DNA of 64,000 bases. Source: CAZOZZ01 sp965262425 (lineage in GTDB: Bacteria; Acidobacteriota; Terriglobia; 20CM-2-55-15). Below, one piece after another: positions 34,237 to 42,260 of this stretch (position 1 is its first letter; every line of letters begins with the position of its first letter). The notes beneath the pieces are model-generated. The model saw only the letters and a list, made by a program, of their open reading frames with translations. It made no database searches and was not told where the DNA came from. Where the stretch lies: NCBI GenBank assembly GCA_965262425.1, contig OZ253536.1, positions 1,922,001 to 1,986,000 on the forward strand, read 5' to 3'. The translations under genes and the position numbers were made by a program.

Positions 34237-35669
34237 CGAAACACGTTTATCAGACTTTTCTTCTCACCGTAATCGTGGCCCTGTCTCCGATCGCGGCGGT
34301 CGCCCAAACCGAAAGACCGGATCAACTCCAGGAGTTCGTCGCAGTGGAGGCGCCGACAGTGGCGCTGACGAACGTCAAGCTGCTGGATGGCACGGGAGGT
34401 CCGGCGCGGAACAATCACACGATTATCATTCAGGGAGACCGAATCACCGCTGTGGGCGCGACGCGCAACGTGGCGATACCAAGCGGCGCCGAGGTAGTCA
34501 ACCTCGCGGGTCACACCGTCATCCCCGGCCTGGTCGGCCTCCACAACCACAGCTACTACACGGGTGGACGCGGACGGGCGGCGCAACTATCGTTCTCTGG
34601 GTCGCGTCTCTATCTGGCGTCCGGCGTCACAACCATTCGTACCACTGGCGCCCGCGCGCCCTATGAGGAACTCAACCTCAAGCGCGAGATCGATGCCGGC
34701 CTCGTCATTGGACCCACAATGTTCACGACCGGCCCGTACCTCACCGGTCAACAGGGCTCGACGACGATGACGCGGCTCGAAGGCCCCGAACAAGCCCGAC
34801 GGGTGGTCCAGTACTGGGCCGAAGAGGGCGTCAGTTGGTTCAAGGCCTACACATGGATCTCCCAGGCCGAATTGAGCGCCGCGATCGAGGCCGCGCATAC
34901 CAACGGCGTCAAAGTCACCGCGCACTTGTGCTCGATCGGTTACCGCGAGGCCGTGGCCCTGGGAATCGATAACCTGGAGCACGGCCTGTTCGCCAACAGC
35001 GAATACGCGCCCGATAAAGAGCCGGACGAATGTCCGCAGAACTTCCGCGCCGGCTACGTGGATCTGGATATCGAGTCCGAAGAAGTTCAGGCCACGTTCC
35101 GCGACATGATCGAAAACGACGTGGCGATGACATCCACTCTCGTCGTCTATGAGATTTCGGTTCCCGGCCGAGACCCGATCGACGAGCGTGTCTTCGAGGT
35201 GCTCGCCCCCGAAATCGCGGCCGAAGTCCGCGAGATCTCTGAGGAGCGACGTGGCGCCGATCCCGAATCGGGACGAGGAATCCATCCCGATCTGCTCAAG
35301 AAGGCGATGGAATACGAGTATGCCTTCATGAAGGCCGGTGGCCTCCTGGCAGCCGGCGTGGATCCGACCGGCTATGGCGCCGCGCCGCCGGAATTGGGTG
35401 ATCAGCGCAACTACGAACTCCTCCTCGAGGCCGGGTTCACGGCGCCCGAAGTCGTGCAGATCATGAGCGCGAATGGCGCCAGGGTTCTCGGCATCGACGC
35501 CGATGTCGGCACGATCGAATCCGGTAAGCTCGCAGACCTTGTCGTCATCGAAGGCGACATCGAACGAGCCGGCCACATCCGGGACACCCGAATCGTGTTC
35601 CGGCACGGCGTGGGCTGGGACGCCCGGAAGCTTTACGATTCGATAAAGGGTATTGTCGGGATCCGGTAA
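34233..35669 (+). CDS. Exported amidohydrolase (imidazolonepropionase-like)
   Basis: 478 residues starting in an ATGA overlap with the oxidase gene. A signal peptide ends AVAQTE. Metal-site motifs of the amidohydrolase superfamily are present: GLHNH (strand 1), Lys in WFKAYTW, AHLCS and LEHG (His), and GVDPTG (Asp). The C-terminal GTIESGKLADLVVIEGD is the usual composite-domain return. It probably hydrolyses a cyclic amide or dipeptide-like substrate in the periplasm. The overlap implies tight co-expression with the multicopper oxidase, possibly acting on the same aromatic or nitrogenous substrates. Confidence 0.85.
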   Translation: MTKHVYQTFLLTVIVALSPIAAVAQTERPDQLQEFVAVEAPTVALTNVKLLDGTGGPARNNHTIIIQGDRITAVGATRNVAIPSGAEVVNLAGHTVIPGLVGLHNHSYYTGGRGRAAQLSFSGSRLYLASGVTTIRTTGARAPYEELNLKREIDAGLVIGPTMFTTGPYLTGQQGSTTMTRLEGPEQARRVVQYWAEEGVSWFKAYTWISQAELSAAIEAAHTNGVKVTAHLCSIGYREAVALGIDNLEHGLFANSEYAPDKEPDECPQNFRAGYVDLDIESEEVQATFRDMIENDVAMTSTLVVYEISVPGRDPIDERVFEVLAPEIAAEVREISEERRGADPESGRGIHPDLLKKAMEYEYAFMKAGGLLAAGVDPTGYGAAPPELGDQRNYELLLEAGFTAPEVVQIMSANGARVLGIDADVGTIESGKLADLVVIEGDIERAGHIRDTRIVFRHGVGWDARKLYDSIKGIVGIR

Positions 35670-35686
35670 AGCGTGAAAGGACAGCG

Positions 35687-35714
35687 TGTACGGGTGGCCG
35701 TCCCTGGCCACCCG
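35687..35714. repeat. REP-type palindrome between convergent genes
   Basis: CGGGTGGCC (35691-35699) and GGCCACCCG (35706-35714) form a perfect 9-bp stem around GTCCCT, preceded by GTGTA. It is the same unit as at 3971-3998. Lying between the stops at 35669 and 35755, it may also end transcription. Confidence 0.65.
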
Positions 35715-35754
35715 CGGGAACAGGGATTCCCTGCCCTGGATGGCAACGCGTAAC

Positions 35755-36132
35755 TCAAAGCAACTTCAGATTGCCGTACTTTGCAAACGAGCGAAAATCG
35801 GCGTCGCAGGTGATCAGCCCGATGTCGTGGTCGATACACGTCTGTGCGATCAAAGCGTCCGCAAGCCGGGCTTTCCTCCCTCGTTTGAGCACCTCCGCAC
35901 GAAGCATGCCGGATCGCTCCCAGTAGCCATCTGTTGTCTCGAGCAGAGGAAACTGAACGAAGTAATCCCTGAGGCTTTCGGGCAGCTTCGGATCACTCAC
36001 GAGTTCGGATAGGACCACGGGCGGCAGCACAGCCAGTTTGTCGGTGAGCGCATCATCGACCTGACGAGAGGTCTCACTGTCCCTGTCCCGGGAGAGGTAA
36101 TCGATCCATGCGCTCGTGTCTACCGCGATCAC
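35755..36132 (-). CDS. vapC: PIN-domain toxin VapC
   Basis: 125 residues. The PIN-domain acidic residues are visible: VDTSAWIDYL (first Asp), VVLSELVSD (Glu), RLADALIAQTC (Asp) and CDADF (last Asp). VapC toxins are Mg-dependent RNases that cut tRNA or rRNA. The start overlaps the antitoxin stop by four bases (36129-36132), the standard vapBC arrangement. Confidence 0.88.
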   Translation of the reverse strand: MIAVDTSAWIDYLSRDRDSETSRQVDDALTDKLAVLPPVVLSELVSDPKLPESLRDYFVQFPLLETTDGYWERSGMLRAEVLKRGRKARLADALIAQTCIDHDIGLITCDADFRSFAKYGNLKLL

Positions 36133-36335
36133 CCTCGATCCTCGCGAAGTTCTTTGAGCTTGATGGAGAAGCGCACCTTACCGCGGAACTTCCGCACCTC
36201 TTCATAAGCCGTCGCTGCCGAGACTAACTGAAGTCCTTTCCGAATGGTGGCGGTCACACCTTCACCGGTGGCCTCCTGAGCTTTCTTCAAAAGTTCTTCG
36301 GGCACATGGACCGTGACTTTTCTGTTCGAACTCAT
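36129..36335 (-). CDS. vapB: VapB-type antitoxin
   Basis: 68 residues from the ATG at 36335. The N-terminal RKVTVHVPEELLKKAQEATG is a ribbon-helix-helix DNA-binding domain. The rest (GVTATIRKGLQLVSAATAYE, then a basic tail) is the toxin-binding part. It represses its own promoter together with VapC; a palindrome at 36362-36377 is the likely operator. An upstream in-frame start at 36416 would read through that operator and is unlikely. Confidence 0.8.
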   Translation of the reverse strand: MSSNRKVTVHVPEELLKKAQEATGEGVTATIRKGLQLVSAATAYEEVRKFRGKVRFSIKLKELREDRG

Positions 36336-36361
36336 AGAAAGAAAAAATACCAGCATAAAGA

Positions 36362-36377
36362 CCATATAGCAATATGG
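36362..36377 (-). promoter_or_regulatory. Palindromic operator of vapBC
   Basis: CCATAT-AGCA-ATATGG is a perfect 6-bp inverted repeat, 27 bases upstream of the vapB start. Ribbon-helix-helix antitoxins bind such AT-rich palindromes. A run of A/T at 36340-36348 may overlap the promoter. Confidence 0.5.
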
Positions 36378-36390
36378 CATTTGAACGAGA

Positions 36391-36499
36391 CGTGTCGGAA
36401 TGGCCGCCCTGGCCACGCGCCCGGTTAGGGCGCTCTCGAAAGAAGGGAGAGTGCTTTACAGGCCCGCGGGCGGCCAGGGACGACCGCGACCGTACACGC
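36391..36499. repeat. Pair of facing REP-like units
   Basis: CGTGTCGGAATGGCCGCCCTGGCC at 36391-36414 (shown here in part) and the inverted relative GGCGGCCAGGGACGACCG at 36469-36486 with CGTACACGC at 36491-36499 frame a short spacer. The rest of the gap up to 36791 shows no gene; it must hold the promoter of the cytochrome cassette. Confidence 0.55.
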
Positions 36500-36791
36500 C
36501 TCCCCTACAGTGACGCTTAAGGCACGCATGGAACAGAGACAGGAAATTCGCGAATCCCCTCCTATAGTCTTGCTGAAACCGATTGACATCCGGCCTGTCC
36601 CCTTTTAGCCTAGTCTGTTGGAGCCCTAACCTTATCTGACGGAATCATTTACGAACTTGCGGCGGCCGACGATTGGAAACCCGCTTTCTTGTCGCAGCAG
36701 CCGCCCACACGATGGCGCTACATCGAGGTGGTGTGGACCGGAAGTGGGCTCCCTGGCTATAAAATACTGTCTTGATGAAAGGTCTTTTTTC

Positions 36792-39218
36792 ATGCGAGTG
36801 ACGTTAGTTATTACGTGCCTGGGTGTGTTTGCCCTCCCGTTCTTCGTCGGTGGGGGCGGTGATCTGGTCCTGGTCGCCCACAGCCAGGAAGGTGGCAGCC
36901 CGGCATCTGTCGCATCCGAGCGTGCGCTCGTGAACGACTACTGCGCCTACTGCCACGACGACAGCTTGAAAGAGGGCGGTTTCTCCTGGTCCGAAGTCGA
37001 CGTCGCGAACCCCCATCAGAATGCGGAACAGGCGGAAAAGATCATACGGAAACTGCGAGCCGGCATGATGCCGCCGGCCGGCGCGCCCCGCCCCGATGAA
37101 AGCGAACTCAAAGCACTTCGGACGGCGCTCGCGGCTCGGATTGATCATGCCGCTGCCGCCACGCCCAACGTGGACGCGCCCGATCTGCATCGGGTCAACC
37201 GCAAAGAATATCGCAACTCGATCCGGGACCTTCTGGGCGTCGACGTGGATGTGGCTGCCCTGCTGCCGCCTGACGCCAAGACCGGTGGATTCGACAACAT
37301 GGCAGAGGCTCTGACCGTCACACCGGGACTCATGCAGGCTTACGTCCGGGCGGCCGGATCGATCGCACGCCTGGCGATCGGAGACCTCGAGGCGCCGGCC
37401 ATCATGACCGAGTACGACGTCCCGAAAGTCATCAACCAGATGCGGCACCTCGAGGGCACGCCGTTCGGGACACGTGGCGGTATATCGGTGATGCATAACT
37501 TCCCGGCGGACGGGGAGTACTCGGTCCAGTCGAAACTCTGGTACGTCACGATGGGCGAGCTGGTCGGCAGGGATCTGCCCGAATCGATGCAGGGCCAGCA
37601 GATGGAGGTCTCCATCGACGGCGAACAGGTCGGCCTGTTCACGATCCACCCGCTGTTTGACGAACTGGGCGACGGGATCATGGATACCGGCCCGGTGGCA
37701 GTCAAGGCAGGTGCCCACCGGGTCTCGGCCTCGTTCATTTCGAAGTTCGAAGGTCCTGTCGAAGACCAGTTCGTGCTCTGGGAACAGACGCTGGTGAATG
37801 TGGATTGGGCGCTGAAGAGCCCGAACACGATGCTGCCCCACCTGAGAACCATGACGGTGACCGGCCCCCTGAAGGTTACCGGCGTGTCCGAGACGCCCAG
37901 CCGACGGAAGATTTTCACCTGCCATCCCGTCAATTCGGGCGAAGAGGAATCCTGCGCCTATCAGATCATGACCAATCTGGCTACACGGGCGTTTCGGAGG
38001 CCGACTACGCCGGAGGATCTCGAAGGGTTGATGCAGATGTATCAGTTGGGCCGCGAGAACGGCGATTTCGAGGACGGAGTTCGAACCGCGGTTCAGACGC
38101 TCATCGCGATGCCCGACTTCGTCTTCCGGTTCGAACGCGTTCCCGACGGCATCGGGCCGGGAGAAACCTATCGCATCAGCGACCTGGAACTGGCTTCGCG
38201 CCTGTCGTTCTTCCTGTGGGGCACGGCGCCCGACGATGCGCTGCTCGACATCGCCGTCCAGGGCCGGCTTCGAGCCGACGGTGTTCTCGAACAGCAGGTC
38301 CGGCGCATGCTGGCCGATCCGCGTTCCGAGACCCTTTCGACGAACTTCGCGATGCAGTGGTTGCGTTTGACGGGCATCGAAGAAGTGCATCCGGAGGGCA
38401 TGCTGTTCCCCGAATACACGCGGAACCTGGGACGGTCGATGCGGCGGGAGGTGGAACTCCTGTTCGACAGCATAAAGCGTGAGGATCGTAGCGTTCTCGA
38501 CCTGCTGACGGCAGACTACACCTTCGTCGATGAGGCCCTGGCCACGCACTACGGAATTCCCAACGTCGTCGGAAACCGGTTCCGGCGCGTAACGCTTGAC
38601 GATCCGAACAGGTTCGGACTGCTGGGCAAGGGCGCCGTGTTGACCGTCACGTCGCTTGCGAACCGGACCTCGCCCGTCGCGCGCGGCAAGTATGTCCTCG
38701 AGGTTCTGGTGGGTTCGCCTCCGCCGTTGCCGCCGCCGGTCGTCCCCCCCTTTAAAGAGGCCGGGGACAACGACGTGGTGCTGACGGTGCGGGAGCGGAT
38801 GGTCGAGCACCGGTCGAATCCGGTCTGCAATGCCTGCCACAAGATCATGGATCCCATTGGACTGACGATGGAGAACTTCGATGCGATCGGCCGATGGCGC
38901 CCCACAGACGGGGGCATTCGGGTCGATGCGTCTTCAGAAATGTACGACGGGACGAAACTGGACGGGCCGAGTAGCCTGCGCGGCGCATTAGTGGGACGCT
39001 CCGACGCCTTCCTCGGCAGCTTCGCACAAAACCTTCTGGCCTACGGCCTCGGCCGGGTGTTGGACTACCGGGACATGCCCACCGTTCGGGCGATCACCCG
39101 GGACGCGGCCGAGGATGGAAGCCGTTTTTCGGCGTTCATCATGAACATCGTCGAGAGCACGCCATTCCAGATGAGACAATACAGATCCGCTTCCGGCTCG
39201 GAGGCTGGGCGTAGGTAG
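36792..39218 (+). CDS. Exported diheme PSD-type cytochrome (DUF1587/1595/1592/1588/1585), cassette 1
   Basis: 808 residues from the ATG at 36792. A signal peptide is followed by a c-type haem site CAYCH (LVNDYCAYCHDDSLKEGGFS). Domains follow in order: DUF1587 (HRVNRKEYRNSIRDLLG), a jelly-roll-like middle, DUF1595 (LATRAFRRPTTPEDLEGL), DUF1592 (ELASRLSFFLWGTAPDDALL), DUF1588 with a second haem site CNACH (NPVCNACHKIMDPIGL) and DUF1585 (GLGRVLDYRDMPTVRA). These domains are common in Planctomycetes and Acidobacteria; no activity is known. Two haems suggest periplasmic electron transfer. First gene of a cassette with DUF1552 and ankyrin genes. Confidence 0.87.
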   Translation: MRVTLVITCLGVFALPFFVGGGGDLVLVAHSQEGGSPASVASERALVNDYCAYCHDDSLKEGGFSWSEVDVANPHQNAEQAEKIIRKLRAGMMPPAGAPRPDESELKALRTALAARIDHAAAATPNVDAPDLHRVNRKEYRNSIRDLLGVDVDVAALLPPDAKTGGFDNMAEALTVTPGLMQAYVRAAGSIARLAIGDLEAPAIMTEYDVPKVINQMRHLEGTPFGTRGGISVMHNFPADGEYSVQSKLWYVTMGELVGRDLPESMQGQQMEVSIDGEQVGLFTIHPLFDELGDGIMDTGPVAVKAGAHRVSASFISKFEGPVEDQFVLWEQTLVNVDWALKSPNTMLPHLRTMTVTGPLKVTGVSETPSRRKIFTCHPVNSGEEESCAYQIMTNLATRAFRRPTTPEDLEGLMQMYQLGRENGDFEDGVRTAVQTLIAMPDFVFRFERVPDGIGPGETYRISDLELASRLSFFLWGTAPDDALLDIAVQGRLRADGVLEQQVRRMLADPRSETLSTNFAMQWLRLTGIEEVHPEGMLFPEYTRNLGRSMRREVELLFDSIKREDRSVLDLLTADYTFVDEALATHYGIPNVVGNRFRRVTLDDPNRFGLLGKGAVLTVTSLANRTSPVARGKYVLEVLVGSPPPLPPPVVPPFKEAGDNDVVLTVRERMVEHRSNPVCNACHKIMDPIGLTMENFDAIGRWRPTDGGIRVDASSEMYDGTKLDGPSSLRGALVGRSDAFLGSFAQNLLAYGLGRVLDYRDMPTVRAITRDAAEDGSRFSAFIMNIVESTPFQMRQYRSASGSEAGRR

Positions 39219-39246
39219 CTTTACCGGACAAGCAAGAGGAGAGTTC

Positions 39247-40617
39247 ATGTTCATCACCAAAAAACACATCTCTCGACGAACGATGCTTCGAGGCACGGGA
39301 GTCGCGCTCGCACTGCCGTTCCTGGAATCGATGGTTCCCGCCAGCACTCCGCTCCGGCAGACGGCGGCGACGCCCAAGACCCGCTTTGCCGGCATCGAGA
39401 TCGTCCACGGGTCCTCGGGCAGTACGATGTACGGAACCGAACGGAACCTCTGGGCGCCGGCCGCAGAAGGCCGCGATTTCGAATTCTCCAAGATCCTCGA
39501 ACCCATGGAGCCGTTCCGCGACTACACGACGATCATCAGCCACACCGACTGTGGACCTGCCGACCCGCAGTCCCCCGAAGAAGTCGGCGCCGACCATTTC
39601 CGTTCGAGCGCAGTGTTCCTGACCGGGGCGCATGCCAAGCAGACCGAGGGCTCCGATGTCTACAACGGACCGTCGGTCGATCAGCTCTACGCTCAGAAAT
39701 TCGGACAGGACACGCCGGTCCCCTCGATCCAGCTCAGCATCGAGAACCAGGAGACCACGGGCGCATGCGGCTACCACTACAGCTGTGTCTATATGGAAAC
39801 GCTCAGCTGGTCTTCCGCAACGACTCCTCTGCCGATGACCGCCGATCCCCGTCTGGCTTTCGAGCAATTGTTCGGGTCGGGTGGAACGCCCGAGGAGCGG
39901 GCATCACGGCGGGAGATCGACCGAAGCATTCTCGACCGCATCACCAGTTCGGTGGCGCGAGTACGTAATGACCTCGATCCGGTGGATCGAGGCCGCCTGA
40001 ACGATTATCTGGACAACGTCCGGGAAATCGAACGGCGGATCCAGCGGATCGAGGAATACAACGCCTCCGGCGTCCAGAGAGAACTCCCGTCGGCACCCGT
40101 CGGCGTGCCGGACTCCTGGGAAGAGCACGTCCGGCTCATGTACGATCTGCAGGCACTGGCCTTCTCGGCGGACGTGACGCGCGCTTCCTCGTTGAAATTG
40201 AGCCGTGACACCAGCCAGCGGACCTATCCGGACAGCGGCAGCAGGGCGCCGTTCCACGGGGCTTCGCACCACGAGCAGGATCCGGACCAGATCGAAGAGT
40301 TCGCCCTGATCAACCGGTATCACGTGAAGATGATGACGTACTTCCTGGACAAGTTGAAGAACACGCCCGATGGCGACGGTAACCTGCTGGACCACTCCCT
40401 GGTCCTTTACGGGAGTCCGATGGGCGACAGCAACGTCCATGGCCACAAGAGGGTCCCGTTCGTCCTCGCCGGCCACGCGTCGGGTCGGGTCCGGGGCAAC
40501 ATGCACGTTCGGGCCCCGGACGATACCCCGCAGGCCAACGCCCTGTTGACGGTTCTCCACAGCCTCAGTGTGAATGTCGAGTCGATCGGCGACAGCACCG
40601 GAACATTTTCGATTTGA
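39247..40617 (+). CDS. DUF1552 (HXXSHH) protein, cassette 1
   Basis: 456 residues; AGAGGAGAG precedes the ATG. The twin-arginine signal is HISRRTMLRGTGVALALPFL. The family motif is FHGASHHEQD, and LVLYGSPMGDSNVHGHKRVP is conserved near the C-terminus. A CGYHYSC segment in the middle gives two Cys shared with cassette 2 but absent from the DUF1552 at 28294. Folded Tat export suggests a bound cofactor or metal. It starts 28 bases after the cytochrome gene, so the two probably act together. Confidence 0.85.
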   Translation: MFITKKHISRRTMLRGTGVALALPFLESMVPASTPLRQTAATPKTRFAGIEIVHGSSGSTMYGTERNLWAPAAEGRDFEFSKILEPMEPFRDYTTIISHTDCGPADPQSPEEVGADHFRSSAVFLTGAHAKQTEGSDVYNGPSVDQLYAQKFGQDTPVPSIQLSIENQETTGACGYHYSCVYMETLSWSSATTPLPMTADPRLAFEQLFGSGGTPEERASRREIDRSILDRITSSVARVRNDLDPVDRGRLNDYLDNVREIERRIQRIEEYNASGVQRELPSAPVGVPDSWEEHVRLMYDLQALAFSADVTRASSLKLSRDTSQRTYPDSGSRAPFHGASHHEQDPDQIEEFALINRYHVKMMTYFLDKLKNTPDGDGNLLDHSLVLYGSPMGDSNVHGHKRVPFVLAGHASGRVRGNMHVRAPDDTPQANALLTVLHSLSVNVESIGDSTGTFSI

Positions 40618-40649
40618 AGTAGCTGACAGTTTTTTTCGAGGGACAAGCG

Positions 40650-42260
40650 ATGTTCGGCAAGGGTGTAATTCTGGTGAGTAGCGTAGTCGTTCTGTTCCTG
40701 ACTGCAAGTGGACACCTCGACGCGGCTACGGCGGTAGACGCTACCCTGGCTGATGCGGCCATGCAGGGGGACCGCGAATCAGTCCGATCGCTTCTGGACC
40801 TGCAGGCAGATGTGAACGCGGCGCATGGCGACGGATCCACGGCACTGCACTGGGCCGCGTACAGGGACGACCTGGAAATGGCCCAGATGCTGCTCGAGGC
40901 CGGCGCGGACGTCCGGGCCGAAACTCGTGTGGGCGATATCATTCCGATCGTGATGGCGGCCAAGAACGGCAGCGCGGCCATGATCGAGCTCCTGCTCGCA
41001 GGAACCGACCCGTCCTATGCCGACTCCAACCACACCACAACGCTCATGTACGCTGCGGCCGCGGGTCAGCCCGATGCCGTAAAAGTCCTGCTGGATCATG
41101 GCGCGGACGTGGACGCGAAAGACACGACGAACGAGCAGACGGCACTGATGTTCGCCTCGGCTCTCGGTCGAGACGAAGTCATACGAGTGCTCGCCGCGGC
41201 AGAGGCGGATCTCGACGCGGTCACAAAGGTCACCAAAGTCATCAAATCGGGGGATCGGTACCGCGACGAGGATGGCCGTATTGTCGTCAGGGACAATCAC
41301 AAAGAGACTCCCATGGGCGGCATGACCGCTCTTCACTTTGCGGCTCGCCAGGGCCACAAGGACGCAGTCCGGGCACTGGTCGAAGTCGGCGCTGACATCG
41401 ACCAGGTATCGGTCGCCGATCAGACGAGCGTTCTGACATCGGCCATCATCAACGCCCACCTCGACATCGGCAGCTTCCTTGTCGAAGCTGGAGCCGACCC
41501 CAACCTGGCCAGCGTGGACGGGCAGGCGCCCCTGTACGCGACCATCGACGCCCAATGGCCCGAGCGCACATGGTATCCCGCGCCGAACGTCAAACAGGAA
41601 ACCACCAACTATCTCGATCTCGCCCGGGCGCTGCTCGAACGTGGTGCCGACCCCAACCAGCGATTGACTGCGAAGCCGTGGTACCGCACCGAACATGGAG
41701 ACTGGGCCCGGCCCTCGGGTGCCACGCCATTCTGGCTCGCGGCCAAGGCAAATGACGTTCCGGCGATGCGCCTGCTGATCGCGGCCGGGGCAAACCCTTC
41801 GATTACTTCAAACGGGGGAACGACGGCCCTGATGGTGGCCTCGGGTTGGGGACTCGAACCTCAGGTCACCAACTTCGCGCCGAATGCAAGGCTGGCAGCC
41901 GTCCGATACCTGGTCGAGGTTCTCTCGGCCGACGTGAACGCGAGAGACAGAAGCGGCTACACGCCGCTGCATGGCGCTGCTCTGACCACAGACCAGGAAG
42001 TGATGCTCTATCTGATGGCCGCCGGGGCCGACGTCAATGCCAGGGCCAGCAACGTCTTCGGCGGGCAGGGTCGTCGCGACCAGGCCGTCGATGGAGAAAC
42101 CGGGGACACGGTCGCCGACATGGCGAACGGGCCCCGGGCCCACAACATGCAGTATCCCGAAACAGTTCGGTTTCTCGAGGAACTGGGTTCGGAGAACTCG
42201 AATAACTGTCGGGCGTCCACGTGCGTGGTTCGGACGAAGGAAGGGTCGCAGGAACGATGA
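40650..42260 (+). CDS. Exported ankyrin-repeat protein, cassette 1
   Basis: 536 residues with an N-terminal signal (VILVSSVVVLFLTASGHLDA). At least eight ankyrin repeats are visible, beginning DGSTALHWAAYRDDLEMAQM and ending SGYTPLHGAALTTDQEVMLY. The C-terminus has a conserved tail outside the repeats: GDTVADMANGP, HNMQYPETVRFLEELGS, then NCRASTCVV with two cysteines. Exported ankyrin proteins can guard partner enzymes, as AnkB does for catalase in Pseudomonas. Its stop overlaps the start of the second cytochrome gene (42257-42260), so both cassettes are one transcription unit. Confidence 0.85.
   Translation: MFGKGVILVSSVVVLFLTASGHLDAATAVDATLADAAMQGDRESVRSLLDLQADVNAAHGDGSTALHWAAYRDDLEMAQMLLEAGADVRAETRVGDIIPIVMAAKNGSAAMIELLLAGTDPSYADSNHTTTLMYAAAAGQPDAVKVLLDHGADVDAKDTTNEQTALMFASALGRDEVIRVLAAAEADLDAVTKVTKVIKSGDRYRDEDGRIVVRDNHKETPMGGMTALHFAARQGHKDAVRALVEVGADIDQVSVADQTSVLTSAIINAHLDIGSFLVEAGADPNLASVDGQAPLYATIDAQWPERTWYPAPNVKQETTNYLDLARALLERGADPNQRLTAKPWYRTEHGDWARPSGATPFWLAAKANDVPAMRLLIAAGANPSITSNGGTTALMVASGWGLEPQVTNFAPNARLAAVRYLVEVLSADVNARDRSGYTPLHGAALTTDQEVMLYLMAAGADVNARASNVFGGQGRRDQAVDGETGDTVADMANGPRAHNMQYPETVRFLEELGSENSNNCRASTCVVRTKEGSQER

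Noticed and set aside
36804..38840. A 678-residue minus-strand frame opposite the first PSD cytochrome
   Set aside because: GC-driven antisense frame; the plus strand has haem sites and all PSD domains.
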